A stretch of 50,413 bases of DNA, from positions 1-50,413 of IMG/VR virus record IMGVR_UViG_3300050821_013501. One strand, given 5' to 3'. The DNA is from a virus. Each line of letters starts with the position of its first letter. Position 1 is the stretch's first letter. A model generated the notes under the pieces. The model saw nothing but the letters and a program-made list of their open reading frames with translations. It searched no databases and had not been told where the DNA came from. Below, piece after piece: positions 22,529-31,733 of this stretch. A program made the translations under genes and the position numbers.

Positions 22529-22557
22529 TTGACCTGAACACCGACATATATTAGATC
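22529..22557 (+). promoter_or_regulatory. Weak promoter candidate before DNA polymerase
   Basis: TTGACC, 17 nt, TAGATC, with the CCGACA element in the spacer, in the 42-nt gap before the polymerase gene. Confidence 0.3.
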
Positions 22558-22564
22558 GGCCTCA

Positions 22565-24886
22565 ATGCTCAACACAGCCGATTCGGCCCCATCCAATCAA
22601 CGTCTCATTGCAGACCTAGAAACAAACGGGCTTCTCCAGCAACTTACGAAGATTCACATCCTCGTCGCTAAGGACATCGATACCGGCGAGAATTATGTGT
22701 ATCGTCACAATAATCGTGAAAACACAATCCTAGAAGGCATAGAGCGTCTCAATAATGCGGCTCTCATTGTCGGACACAACTGGGTTGGCTTCGATCAGAA
22801 GGCGCTTTGGAAGGTCTACGGCGACCGTTATCAGCCCAAAGGCATCGTACGCGATTCGATGGTTATGACGCGCATGCTCTTTGCAGACGCCAAGGAAAGA
22901 GATTTCCGTCTATGGAAACGTCAGCAACTCGATGGTGAATACATTGGTTCACATGAATTGGCTGCATGGGGACAGCGTCTGGGTTTCCCAAAAGGCGACT
23001 ACAAGGATGTGAAAGAAACCGAAGCTAAAGCTTTAGGCATCACCGATAAAGCAGAAATCGCCAAATTCGTCTGGGGCGAATGGAATCGCGAGATGGAGGA
23101 ATACGCCATCCGAGATGTCGAAGTTACATATGCACTTTGGCAAAAGGTTGAAGAGCGTCCTTGGTCTGAATTCGCGACGAAACTTGAGCATTCCATCCAT
23201 GATCTAATGGAGCGAACGCAGGATAATGGATTTCCGCTCGATATCCCACTTGCACAGAAATTAGAAGAAGACATGCGCGAAAGTCACGAGCGTATGTCGA
23301 AGACTGCTATAGAACATTTCGGATCATGGTGGGTTCCGAAGAAATGGTTGAAGACCGGAGTCTCCACCACTTACTATAATCCGGCGACGAAAGAGTCTGA
23401 GAAGAATCTCCCAAACTATCGTCCACGCGCAGATTTTGGTGAGGATGATACGCGTCAGCATTGGGGCGAAGTTCAAATCCCCAAGAAGACCACCAAATTC
23501 AAAGAGATCATGAAAGGCGATACTGAAGCCGGATGTCCTTTCACACCTGTCAAACTTATCGAGTTCAATCCTAACTCCAGACAACAAATCGTTAATCGCC
23601 TTGAGAAAATCTATGGCTGGGAGCCTCAAGAATTTACCGAGAAAGGTCAAGCCAAGGTTGACGACGACGTTCTGCGCGATCTCGCAAAGACTGTTGAGAT
23701 TTGCGACGTTCTCGCCGAGATTTTCTATTTCAAAAAACGTCTCGGACAACTCGTCGATGGCAAGAACGGGCTCATTGGAAAAGCATTAGAACGCGGCGAC
23801 AACAAAATCCATGCACGTACGAATTGCGGTGGAACAGTTACTAACCGCGCATCTCATTCTAATCCCAATATTGCTCAGGTTCCCCGCGTTGTTTTCAAGA
23901 ACCTACTTCAATGGGAACAGCCAGATGTCGCGTACTCATTCGATCACGGCAAAATTATTTACGGAATTTGGAAAGCAAACGAAGATGGTGTGAAATATCT
24001 GGATCGTGAATGTTTGAAACCGCTTCTCGATCCGGATGGAAAACAATTTGTAGGTCGCCCAGAATACGATAATGAAGCACGCGATTATAAGCGTGATGAC
24101 GCTGGTAAAATCAAACTAAAGAAGACGCTGCTAAAAGGACGCGCTGGAGATCACGGATGGGATTTTCGTAATCTCTTCTATGTGCCGGAGGGCTGGAAGC
24201 TGATGGGTGCCGACCAGAAAGGCATCGAGCTTCGCGCACTTGGTCATTATATGTCGGAATTTGATAACGGCGAATATCTGAAACTCGTGGTCGAATCCGA
24301 TCCTCACGATCTGCACCAAGCAGTTATGGAATTGGATTCACGCGATACGGCAAAGACGGCGATCTATGCCATGATCTATGGCGCACAAGATTATAAACTT
24401 GGTATTACCTGCGACCCCACACTCGCAATGTATCCGTCGAAAGCCAAGGCGCTTGGCGCAGAAATGCGTCGTCGTCTCATGACGCGAATTCCAGCTTTCG
24501 GTGCAGTCGTTAAAGCTTCGCAGCGTGACGCTAAGCGCGGCTATGTCGAAGCTTTGGATGGCCGTCATCTCTTCGTGCGCTCTCAGCACGCCGTTTTGAA
24601 TACGAAGCTTCAAGGCGCAGCGGCAACGGTAGCGAAACTTTGGTGCGTCTATTTCGAGCAGTTTTGTGAAGACGAAGGTCTCGTGCATGGATGGGATGGT
24701 GATTTTGCTGTGCTGGCATGGATTCACGACGAATTGCAGATCGCCGTTCGTGACGATCCAAGAATCTTAGCAATCTGCGAACGCAATGTGAAAGAGGCTG
24801 CGGTCGAAGCAGGCATTCGTCTGAACTTTAGAGCGCCGGTCGATATCGACGTGAAGTTCGGTATGCGTTGGTCGGAAACACATTAA
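22565..24886 (+). CDS. Family A (T7-like) DNA polymerase with 3'-5' exonuclease
   Basis: 773 aa replicative polymerase. The exonuclease domain has IADLETNG (D17, E19), IVGHNWVGFD (Exo II) and YAIRDVEVTY (Exo III). The polymerase domain has motif A GADQKGIELRALG (about 547), motif B KTAIYAMIYGA (about 596) and motif C WIHDELQ (about 718). An insert-rich stretch at about 255-330 (VPKKWLKTG...TTKFKEIMKG) lies between the exonuclease and the polymerase, as in T7-like enzymes. It forms the replication core with the helicases and ligase in this window. Confidence 0.95.
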   Translation: MLNTADSAPSNQRLIADLETNGLLQQLTKIHILVAKDIDTGENYVYRHNNRENTILEGIERLNNAALIVGHNWVGFDQKALWKVYGDRYQPKGIVRDSMVMTRMLFADAKERDFRLWKRQQLDGEYIGSHELAAWGQRLGFPKGDYKDVKETEAKALGITDKAEIAKFVWGEWNREMEEYAIRDVEVTYALWQKVEERPWSEFATKLEHSIHDLMERTQDNGFPLDIPLAQKLEEDMRESHERMSKTAIEHFGSWWVPKKWLKTGVSTTYYNPATKESEKNLPNYRPRADFGEDDTRQHWGEVQIPKKTTKFKEIMKGDTEAGCPFTPVKLIEFNPNSRQQIVNRLEKIYGWEPQEFTEKGQAKVDDDVLRDLAKTVEICDVLAEIFYFKKRLGQLVDGKNGLIGKALERGDNKIHARTNCGGTVTNRASHSNPNIAQVPRVVFKNLLQWEQPDVAYSFDHGKIIYGIWKANEDGVKYLDRECLKPLLDPDGKQFVGRPEYDNEARDYKRDDAGKIKLKKTLLKGRAGDHGWDFRNLFYVPEGWKLMGADQKGIELRALGHYMSEFDNGEYLKLVVESDPHDLHQAVMELDSRDTAKTAIYAMIYGAQDYKLGITCDPTLAMYPSKAKALGAEMRRRLMTRIPAFGAVVKASQRDAKRGYVEALDGRHLFVRSQHAVLNTKLQGAAATVAKLWCVYFEQFCEDEGLVHGWDGDFAVLAWIHDELQIAVRDDPRILAICERNVKEAAVEAGIRLNFRAPVDIDVKFGMRWSETH

Positions 24887-24897
24887 AAAGGAACCAA

Positions 24898-25284
24898 ATG
24901 AAACTCTTCAAAGTCGCCAAGGATGGTGGACCTGAATCTCATACGACAGGCCTATTCGTCCTCGAATTGAAACGCTTGTTCTCCATCGTCTTCTTGCATT
25001 TTGAAGATGGTTCGAGAGACGCCTATCACACGCACGCCTTTAATGCGATCTCGTGGATTTTCAAAGGCAAGCTCGTCGAGCATGAACTCGATGGCACAGT
25101 CAAAACTTATCGCCCCAGCTTAATCCCAATTATCACGACACGAGACACTTTTCATAAGGTCGTGAGTGAAGGCGATACATGGGCGTTCACGTTGCGCGGA
25201 CCATGGCTGAAGAAATGGCGTGAGTACATTCCGTCTGATAAACGATTTATCACGCTGACGAATGGACGAAAGATTGTCGCTTAA
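24898..25284 (+). CDS. Cupin-like protein, 128 aa
   Basis: Small double-stranded beta-helix candidate: AYHTHAFNAISWIFKGKLVEHE has the His-x-His pair and G-x-L/V turn of cupins; TRDTFHKVVSEGDTWAFTLRGP is the second motif with the last His. The substrate is unknown. AAAAAGGAA precedes the ATG. A second, related gene lies at 31283. Confidence 0.65.
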   Translation: MKLFKVAKDGGPESHTTGLFVLELKRLFSIVFLHFEDGSRDAYHTHAFNAISWIFKGKLVEHELDGTVKTYRPSLIPIITTRDTFHKVVSEGDTWAFTLRGPWLKKWREYIPSDKRFITLTNGRKIVA

Positions 25285-25312
25285 CAAGTCGTACTAACTG
25301 AAAGCTTACAAG

Positions 25313-25852
25313 ATGATTTTCGATCTCGATTCTTTCTCCGTTGCTCACATAAATCTGGTCGCTTCCCATCGAAGCGCTGCGAGAGAGGCAACCAGAAATC
25401 ATTCGCTTAAACATAGTGATGATTTTACGGAATTTGGGCTGCATTACGTTGGAGCGATGGGAGAATTCGCGGTCGCTAAATATCTGGGACTAGAGATTGA
25501 CAACCGCATTTTACCCGGTCCAGACGAAGGGGAAGATATGCAATCGCCTCTGGGTTCCATTCAGGTAAAAACTCGTACGTTCACCGGCAAGAAGGTTGAC
25601 CTGTTCTTCAATAGTATCGTCGATCTTAAGGCATCCATTGCTGTTGGAATTCAGATCATCAACCCAACACGGCTGCGTTTTCTAGGCTGGATAACAAAAG
25701 AAAGATTCATAAATGAGAGCGTACTGAAAACTTATGGTTATGGGCAACGTTCTACGATTGCGGAAGAGAAACTCGATAATATCGCGGTGCTTAAGGACAG
25801 AATCATGAATCGTTTGAAAATCCCGAACACTTCAACACATCAGGAAGAGTAA
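25313..25852 (+). CDS. Putative PD-(D/E)XK-like nuclease, 179 aa
   Basis: Unknown protein with GAMGEFAVAKYLGLEID followed by GSIQVKTRTF. The E...(I)QVK spacing fits the PD-(D/E)XK nuclease core, in which the acidic residue on the first helix and the E/Q-x-K strand bind metal. The identification is tentative. The region before the start (25285-25312) is short and unremarkable. Confidence 0.5.
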   Translation: MIFDLDSFSVAHINLVASHRSAAREATRNHSLKHSDDFTEFGLHYVGAMGEFAVAKYLGLEIDNRILPGPDEGEDMQSPLGSIQVKTRTFTGKKVDLFFNSIVDLKASIAVGIQIINPTRLRFLGWITKERFINESVLKTYGYGQRSTIAEEKLDNIAVLKDRIMNRLKIPNTSTHQEE

Positions 25853-25859
25853 GAAAACA

Positions 25860-26366
25860 ATGGCTGTGAACTACAAGCTTGACACCGATACGCAAGTTCT
25901 TTTCTACGAGCAGGAATTTTACCCTCTATCGAACTTCTCGTCATTTGCACTTCTATGGAAAGGATATCGCTTTGACACATCCGAAGCAGCATACCACTGG
26001 GAGAAGTTTCCAGAGTCTCCGACGATCCAAGACGAAATTCGTTACGCGACATCGGCGCACAATGCTTTCAAAGTCGCCAACGCGTACAAAGCACTCTATC
26101 GTCCTGACTGGGACGAAATCAAAGTGGGAGTGATGAGAGATATCCTATATGAAAAGGTTGCTCAGCATCCCTACGTTCTGAAAAAGCTTCTCGAAACCGG
26201 TGAGCGCGCGCTGATTGAAGATAGCTGGCGTGATGATTTCTGGGGATGGGGAGAAGATCATAATGGGAAAAACACATTAGGTAATCTCTGGATGGATATT
26301 CGTTCCGAAATTCTCATCCATAATGGCATTGTTCCTATAAAAAATCTCCGCAAACAAGTGTCTTGA
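25860..26366 (+). CDS. NADAR family protein (YbiA-like)
   Basis: 168 aa with the full NADAR/DUF1768 signature: FYPLSNFSSFALLWKGYRFDTSEAAYHWEKF, IRYATSAHNAFKVAN, RPDWDEIKVGVM, LLETGERALIEDS and DDFWGWGEDHNGKNTLGNLWMDIR. NADAR enzymes hydrolyse ADP-ribose-type N-glycosidic bonds, and some reverse ADP-ribosylation of nucleic acid. A phage could use this to undo toxin- or defence-based ADP-ribosylation. Confidence 0.9.
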   Translation: MAVNYKLDTDTQVLFYEQEFYPLSNFSSFALLWKGYRFDTSEAAYHWEKFPESPTIQDEIRYATSAHNAFKVANAYKALYRPDWDEIKVGVMRDILYEKVAQHPYVLKKLLETGERALIEDSWRDDFWGWGEDHNGKNTLGNLWMDIRSEILIHNGIVPIKNLRKQVS

Positions 26367-26369
26367 ACC

Positions 26370-26398
26370 TTGACAGATCGAGTCGAGAAAGGTAACAC
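26370..26398 (+). promoter_or_regulatory. Promoter candidate for the 26408 operon
   Basis: TTGACA, 17 nt, TAACAC directly upstream of the start of the membrane protein gene. Confidence 0.45.
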
Positions 26399-26410
26399 AA
26401 CACTCCCATG

Positions 26411-26776
26411 ATGATTGATGATTCTAAAACAACGATCCCGGCGCTTCACGAAGCCCATCTCAATGTAAAAGCTTTTCGAGCCCGTCTTGGACTTTTTGCC
26501 TTTATCTCGGGAGTGGTGTGGATCGTCTCGCTTGCAATTGCTCATCCACTCTGGATTGCCGGTTATATGGCGCTTCTATTTGTCGGTGTTATGTTGTTTC
26601 ACACATTTATGACGACTTTGAAGGATCATGAGATGGTTACACAATCTTTGATCAGCCTTCAGGCCAATAGTGCAAATCAACAGGCCATTGGAAAATTTAT
26701 CTCCGATCTACAAGAACAGAATGGTTCTCTGTCCGTCGAAACCATCTCAACCGGGCAGAAGGGAAAACTCAATTAA
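26411..26776 (+). CDS. Two-helix membrane protein, about 121 aa
   Basis: Two transmembrane segments (about 27-46 LGLFAFISGVVWIVSLAIA and 49-68 LWIAGYMALLFVGVMLFHTF) with a polar C-terminal tail of about 50 residues. Unknown function. Two consecutive ATG codons (26408, 26411) are possible starts. Confidence 0.65.
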   Translation: MIDDSKTTIPALHEAHLNVKAFRARLGLFAFISGVVWIVSLAIAHPLWIAGYMALLFVGVMLFHTFMTTLKDHEMVTQSLISLQANSANQQAIGKFISDLQEQNGSLSVETISTGQKGKLN

Positions 26777-27394
26777 ATGCCTACTCTGTTTTATGACTTA
26801 GAAACGAGCGGTTTTGGCGATAAACGCACGCCGCTTAGTCATCCAAATCAGCCGCGTATTGTTCAGCTTGGCGTTGTCCTCGACGATGATAATCAAAAAG
26901 AGCTAATGCGTCTCGATGTGATTATCCGGCATCCAGAAGCCCCTCAGTGCGTCATTGACTCATGGCGTGGTGCCGAGAAGGTTCATGGAATCAGTCCCGA
27001 GAAGGCGATGCTTGTAGGCGTCGATGAGACGACCGCTATCGATCTCTTTCTCGATTTGATCGATGCAGCCGATACCATCGTCGGCCAAAATATTAAAGGG
27101 TTCGACAACGATATTGTCACCGGAACAGTGCGACGGCTGCACCAAGCCGAGAATATCGATCCATTCGTGGATAAACAAATCTTCGATACAATGCTTGCTG
27201 CGCAGCCCGTGTGCAAGATTCCGGGATCACGCGGAGGTTACAAAAAACCAAATCTCACGGAAATTCACAAGTTCTTTTTCAATGGTCAGGCCTTCGATGG
27301 AGCGCACCAAGCCATTAGTGACGTACTTGCAGCCCGGCGATGCTATTACGAACTTCAGAAATTGGCACAACAGGCCAAGGAACGTTTGAAATGA
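26777..27394 (+). CDS. DnaQ-like 3'-5' exonuclease (DEDDh)
   Basis: 205 aa. Exo I FYDLETSGFG, Exo II IVGQNIKGFDNDIV and Exo III HQAISDVLA give the DEDDh set of catalytic acids and His. The protein also has VHGISPEKA and PRIVQLG of the exonuclease fold. Its start directly follows the TAA of the membrane gene. Possible roles are proofreading, RNA decay or recombination; exact substrates are not visible. Confidence 0.85.
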   Translation: MPTLFYDLETSGFGDKRTPLSHPNQPRIVQLGVVLDDDNQKELMRLDVIIRHPEAPQCVIDSWRGAEKVHGISPEKAMLVGVDETTAIDLFLDLIDAADTIVGQNIKGFDNDIVTGTVRRLHQAENIDPFVDKQIFDTMLAAQPVCKIPGSRGGYKKPNLTEIHKFFFNGQAFDGAHQAISDVLAARRCYYELQKLAQQAKERLK

Positions 27395-27747
27395 AGATTA
27401 CGCTCTGTGGCAGCACGCGCTTTCGTGGGGCATTCGAAGAATATAATAAAATTCTAACACTCGAAGGTCATCTTGTTTATTCCCTTGGGTGTTTCGGAAG
27501 ACAAGCGTCTGACATAGGAAAGCCGACAGACAATCTTATGGTTACAGATAAGCAGAAAATTCATCTGGATATGATCCATCTGGCAAAGATTGAAGAAAGC
27601 GATGCGATTTTCGTTCTGGATGTGGGTGGTTACATCGGAGACAGCACTAAGCGCGAAATCGCGTGGGCAAGAATGCGAGGGAAGAGCATCTACATGCTGA
27701 GTGATGTCATGTGGATGAAATCATTGACGAAGGATTTTCTTCCTTGA
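27391..27747 (+). CDS. Nucleoside 2-deoxyribosyltransferase-like / DUF4406-like protein
   Basis: 118 aa. MKITLCGSTRF at the N-terminus, then DAIFVLDVGGYIGDSTKREIAWARMRGKSIYML matches the small Rossmann-like nucleoside deoxyribosyltransferase superfamily. It overlaps the exonuclease stop (ATGA). A role in nucleotide salvage is plausible but the substrate is unknown. Confidence 0.75.
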   Translation: MKITLCGSTRFRGAFEEYNKILTLEGHLVYSLGCFGRQASDIGKPTDNLMVTDKQKIHLDMIHLAKIEESDAIFVLDVGGYIGDSTKREIAWARMRGKSIYMLSDVMWMKSLTKDFLP

Positions 27748-28889
27748 GTGAGGTCCTAGAATCCGTAAAAGCCGATACTGCCGTTCCGACAGTCATCAAC
27801 TTTGAAAAAGGTTTTGATGCATATGTTAAGGCACATCAGAAGACTTGGAAACATGATCGCAGCCAGAGCGTAGGTGCGTCTGAAGTCTTTGGCTGCATGC
27901 GCAAGGCATGGTTTGGCAAACATGGTACCGAAAAGGATACGGACCACAAAGACAAATGGGGTGCGCTTCAACGCGGTGACTTGATTGAAAACCATTTCGT
28001 CGAGCCTGCTGTCCGCTGGTTCATGGAGAACTTACACGGCTCAGCGCGTCTAGTCTGGGGTGGTAAGAAACAGCGTACACTGATCGACGGCAGACTGTCG
28101 GCTACACCTGACGGACTTGTAATCGGTGTTGCGGATGATGCGCTTGCTGAATATGGAATTGCGTCTCTCGGCGGCAGCGGTTGCTTCACATTCGAAGTGA
28201 AATCCATCGATCCCCGCGTCAATTTAAAAGAAGAAAAAGCCGTCCATCGTGGGCAGGTTCAAGTTCAAATGGGCTTGATCCGCCAAAAGACGATGTACAA
28301 ACCGAATTATGCCGTGATCCTGTATGTCGATGCCAGCTTCTTCGATGATATAGATGTTTTTATCGTCAGCTACGACCAGAAGGCTTTCGAAGTCGCAAAG
28401 AAACGCGCTGCCGATGTCTTCAGTATAAAGAATGTCGCCGAAATTTTCCCTGAAGGAAAGATCGAAGGCGGATGCGAGTACTGCCCGTTCACGGTTGCCT
28501 GCTCAAGAGCAACGAAGAATGCTACTCCCGATGATAAAGCAGGCGAATCTAACAAGAAGAACACTGCACTCCCGCTTTTAGATGAATTCGAGCAGCTAGC
28601 GCGTACGGAGCGGGCCGCTTCGAACGCCAAGAAGGTTGCCGAAGCGGAAGCAAAGGAAGCCTCCGAGAGGCTTAAGCAATGGTTCCGCGAAACCGGTGTT
28701 CGACGTGCAATTACGGCGGACGACGGCATTAAGGCCTCCATCTCGTGGATCAAAGGTCGCAAGACCTATGACATCGAGGCCATGCGCGCTGACGGTATCG
28801 ATGTTGATGCATATCAACGCGAAGGTGAAGGTTATGATCGTCTCAACGTTTCAGAGAAAGGTGCGAGGCGATCAGATGAAGATGAGTAA
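27711..28889 (+). CDS. RecB/Cas4-like PD-(D/E)XK exonuclease with Cys cluster
   Basis: 392 aa. TPDGLVIG and FTFEVKSIDP form the D...ExK nuclease core (about 140-170). An early Cys (CMRKAW) and a late CEYCPFTVAC triplet make a four-Cys set as in Fe-S Cas4/AddB-type nucleases. A coiled-coil region follows. It overlaps the previous gene by 37 nt. Together with the DnaQ and Dda-like genes it suggests a recombination/repair group. Confidence 0.8.
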   Translation: MDEIIDEGFSSLSEVLESVKADTAVPTVINFEKGFDAYVKAHQKTWKHDRSQSVGASEVFGCMRKAWFGKHGTEKDTDHKDKWGALQRGDLIENHFVEPAVRWFMENLHGSARLVWGGKKQRTLIDGRLSATPDGLVIGVADDALAEYGIASLGGSGCFTFEVKSIDPRVNLKEEKAVHRGQVQVQMGLIRQKTMYKPNYAVILYVDASFFDDIDVFIVSYDQKAFEVAKKRAADVFSIKNVAEIFPEGKIEGGCEYCPFTVACSRATKNATPDDKAGESNKKNTALPLLDEFEQLARTERAASNAKKVAEAEAKEASERLKQWFRETGVRRAITADDGIKASISWIKGRKTYDIEAMRADGIDVDAYQREGEGYDRLNVSEKGARRSDEDE

Positions 28890-29024
28890 ACTAGAATAGA
28901 AAATGGAATAGCTTAGAACAGAAACGAAGAAGAAAGACGAAATAGTCTCGATTAGCCCAAGGGTAGTTTAGACGGCCCGGTGCGATACCCGCACCGGGTT
29001 CAACCAAAAAGGTAAGAAGTAGAA
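28890..29024 (+). other. Intergenic gap with strong hairpin
   Basis: 135 nt without a gene. CCCGGTGCG/CGCACCGGG (28978-29000) forms a 9-bp hairpin without a T-run, preceded by GGGTAGTTTAGACGG, which resembles a tRNA D-arm. No T-arm is present, so it is not a tRNA. It may be an attenuator, a processing site or a small RNA. Confidence 0.4.
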
Positions 29025-29834
29025 ATGTCGAATGACTTGACGACCACTCGTGGAAATCTGCCAGCCACGAATGAAGATTTTTTCTCCATGCTGGAGGCCG
29101 ATGCTCCCAATATCAAGGGCGGCGAAGGCGGCAAAGCGTTCATGAAGTTCTCCGGTATCGACGGCAAATTCAGTTATGGTGCTGAAAATGAGCCGCTTGA
29201 ACCGGGCACGCAACTGATCATGAACTGGAAATCCTATCGCCGTGGCTGGGTGATCTGGGTTGGCGGGAAGGTCGAACACGAAGCTATGACCTTCTTCCAT
29301 GAAGGTCCGCAGCCTTCAAAGCAGAGCCTTCCTGATCTTGGGCCTTATACAAAAGACGATGGTCCAGTCGAACAGTTCACCATCGAGTTTGCAACGGTTG
29401 AAGAGCCGTTTGTTACGATGGTCTTTCAGGCCAACAACAAGTCCAAAGTCCGTGCACTTGGCGCATTGATGAAAGATTTCATCGCCAATTACAAAATGCA
29501 TCGTGACATGTTCCCGGTCGTCGAGATCGACGAGCATGAATTCCCGACGAAGACCGAAACCGGACGCAAAGCAACGATGCATGCGCCGGACTTCAAGATC
29601 GTCAACTGGATCACAGAAGAGCAGATGGCTGAACTTTCGGATGGTGCTCCTTCCGATTACGAGCAGGCGTCCGCAGACGACGATACTGCCGAGGAACTGG
29701 TGGATCGCAAGGAAGTCAAGCAGGCCGTTGCGGAAGAGCGCAAGGCAGTCGCAGAAGATCGCTCGACTGCTAAGGTTCAGACCAAGGCAAACGGCGCAGG
29801 AACCGAGCAGCGTAAACCCCGCGCTCGTTTCTAA
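29025..29834 (+). CDS. Hypothetical protein, candidate ssDNA-binding protein
   Basis: 269 aa, unrecognised family. A globular N-terminal part (about 30-200) includes NWKSYRRGWVIWVGGKVEHEAM and FTIEFATVEEPFVTMVFQANN, and is followed by a charged, low-complexity C-terminal tail. Location between a nuclease and a Dda-like helicase and this beta-rich-core plus disordered-tail layout would suit a single-stranded-DNA-binding protein, but this is inference. A poly-A-rich GGTAAGAAG ribosome site precedes the ATG. Confidence 0.6.
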   Translation: MSNDLTTTRGNLPATNEDFFSMLEADAPNIKGGEGGKAFMKFSGIDGKFSYGAENEPLEPGTQLIMNWKSYRRGWVIWVGGKVEHEAMTFFHEGPQPSKQSLPDLGPYTKDDGPVEQFTIEFATVEEPFVTMVFQANNKSKVRALGALMKDFIANYKMHRDMFPVVEIDEHEFPTKTETGRKATMHAPDFKIVNWITEEQMAELSDGAPSDYEQASADDDTAEELVDRKEVKQAVAEERKAVAEDRSTAKVQTKANGAGTEQRKPRARF

Positions 29835-29901
29835 TCTCCATCAACACGAATACCCAAATCGCGCGGTCTCGTTGAGAGACCGCGCGAAAACGGTGGAGAT
29901 T
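29833..29901 (+). promoter_or_regulatory. Ribosome-site-sequestering hairpin
   Basis: AATCTCCA right at the stop of the preceding gene pairs with TGGAGATT, which contains the GGAG ribosome site of the TTG-initiated helicase gene. An inner 12-bp stem TCGCGCGGTCTC/GAGACCGCGCGA closes the structure. Ribosomes ending the upstream gene would disrupt the outer stem, giving coupling. Confidence 0.6.
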
Positions 29902-29904
29902 TAA

Positions 29905-31278
29905 TTGACGATCCTTACGCCACATCAAGAAAAAGCCGTTCAGATCGTCGTATCGCGATTGAAGGGAATTATTACGCCCGAGCCACTGACTTATCTTGGC
30001 GGCTTCGCTGGTACGGGAAAAAGTACAATATTGCCGCTGATTCTGGAAGCGCTCAGATTCAATCCGTTAGATGTCGTGTTCATGGCTCCCACCGGCAAAG
30101 CAGCGAAAGTTATGCGCTCGAAGCTGAAGGCGCAGGGCTACCCGAACTATGATACGAGTACAATCCACTCAGCGATTTATCGTGCAAAGCCTGCTCCAAT
30201 TGCGACGTTGGAAACGAATCTTCAGGAGCATGAAGAGCAACTTGCGGAACTGATTTATACGATTCGCATGGAATCTGGTGCGCAGGATGATTTTGATCAG
30301 CAGACTCCGGTTCATCTTTCGAAACATCCAAAAATCGAGACACAGAGAAAGCTGATTCTAAGACTCAAGGAAGAGCTATCGGCAGCTTATCGGGAAGATA
30401 CGATCAACTTTCAACTTAATCCGGATTCGCCGGTTCAAAATGCACAGTTAATCGTCGTCGATGAGGCGTCGATGGTCGGCAGGCGAATGGCTGAAGATAT
30501 TATGCAGTTCGGTGTTCCTGTTCTTGCAATTGGCGATCCCGGACAGCTTCCACCGATTGAAGACGTTGCAGGATTGACTGCTGGAATTCCCGATTGCTTT
30601 TTGACCGAAATTCATCGGCAGGCTGCCGACAATCCGATCATTCATTTGGCAACGCTTGCGCGGGAAGGGAAGGATTTGCCATATGGCAAATACGGGTCAG
30701 AAGCAGAGGTTATCAAACGGTCGGATTTTGACCCCGATTTGAAATTTGAAACACGTCCTCAATTCATCGTTGGTATGAATCGAACTCGTTGGGGAGTCAA
30801 TCAGACTCTACGCGCAGACTTTGGGTTTATTAAGCGCGGTGAGCGCGTTGGGCCGCTCATTGGCGAGCCCATCGTCATCAAGAAGAATACGCGAGAACAT
30901 CCCAACCTCGTCAATGGTACGGAATGCACAGCGACTTCTTCTGCCGATTTGATTGATGGGCAGGCAAAGTTCACCTTATCATTCGAGGATGATGAAGGGA
31001 CAGAATATAAGGACAAATCTGTATTCCAAGGCCTATTCGAGGAACATTTCAGTCGTAAACAAAATGGTTTCTCTGCACCTGAACGACTTGCGTTTCGCGC
31101 GAAGAAGAATTCGATCTGCGCCGATTGGAGCTATGCCATTACAACTCATGTCGCGCAAGGTTCTGACTGGCCGGATGTTGTTTTAATCGATGAGTCTAGT
31201 GTGTTTAGAGATGAAGCTGATCGTCATCTTTATACGGGAATCACTAGGGCCTCTAAAACCTTAAAAATATTACGATAG
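29905..31278 (+). CDS. Dda/RecD-like SF1B DNA helicase
   Basis: 457 aa. Walker A GGFAGTGKST (about 32-41), motif Ia APTGKAAKVM, Walker B VVDEASMVG, motif III GDPGQLPPI, motif V/VI TTHVAQGSDWPDVVLIDE and HLYTGITRASK. This order is that of T4 Dda and RecD. It starts with TTG 6 nt after GGAG. Likely a 5'-3' helicase for replication initiation and recombination. Stop TAG. Confidence 0.9.
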   Translation: MTILTPHQEKAVQIVVSRLKGIITPEPLTYLGGFAGTGKSTILPLILEALRFNPLDVVFMAPTGKAAKVMRSKLKAQGYPNYDTSTIHSAIYRAKPAPIATLETNLQEHEEQLAELIYTIRMESGAQDDFDQQTPVHLSKHPKIETQRKLILRLKEELSAAYREDTINFQLNPDSPVQNAQLIVVDEASMVGRRMAEDIMQFGVPVLAIGDPGQLPPIEDVAGLTAGIPDCFLTEIHRQAADNPIIHLATLAREGKDLPYGKYGSEAEVIKRSDFDPDLKFETRPQFIVGMNRTRWGVNQTLRADFGFIKRGERVGPLIGEPIVIKKNTREHPNLVNGTECTATSSADLIDGQAKFTLSFEDDEGTEYKDKSVFQGLFEEHFSRKQNGFSAPERLAFRAKKNSICADWSYAITTHVAQGSDWPDVVLIDESSVFRDEADRHLYTGITRASKTLKILR

Positions 31279-31282
31279 GCAC

Positions 31283-31732
31283 ATGCTGCGCAATCGAAAG
31301 TACAAATCTGGAAGTATCTGGGCACTTTGGCGTTGGACCGACGTAGACTCTGAGTACATCGTTCGGCTACATGTTATCAAAACCCCGTGGTGGGCAATCT
31401 GTGTACATTGGATCATAAAGCCGGACCCTGAACCGTGGCTTCACGACCATCCTGTTTCGTTTTTCTCGCTTGTCCTCAAAGGTTGGTACACTGAAAAACG
31501 CGTCGTCGATAAATTCTATACTGGATTCACTCCAACATTTCGTAGCATCAATCATACCAATCGAATTACAGGTTCGGACTGGGATCGTCATTCAATCGTT
31601 CAGGTAGCTCCGGAAGGAGCAGTTACACTTTGTTTCATGGGTCCGAAAACCCGCGAATGGGGATTCCATACACCAGATGGTTGGGTTATGTGGAAAGACT
31701 ACTATACAAAACAACGTGCAGAAAAGGATTAG
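31283..31732 (+). CDS. Cupin-like protein, 149 aa
   Basis: WLHDHPVSFFSLVLKGWYTEKRVVD has a cupin-type HxH and glycine turn; DRHSIVQVAPEGAVTLCFMGPKTREWGFHTPDGW supplies the second motif. It is distantly like the product of the 24898 gene in pattern, so the two may be paralogues. Unknown substrate. Stop TAG. Confidence 0.6.
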   Translation: MLRNRKYKSGSIWALWRWTDVDSEYIVRLHVIKTPWWAICVHWIIKPDPEPWLHDHPVSFFSLVLKGWYTEKRVVDKFYTGFTPTFRSINHTNRITGSDWDRHSIVQVAPEGAVTLCFMGPKTREWGFHTPDGWVMWKDYYTKQRAEKD

Positions 31733-31733
31733 C

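Noticed and set aside
28966-29010. tRNA-like element
   Set aside because: D-arm-like sequence and a strong hairpin are present, but no T-arm and the anticodon-position loop lacks T33.
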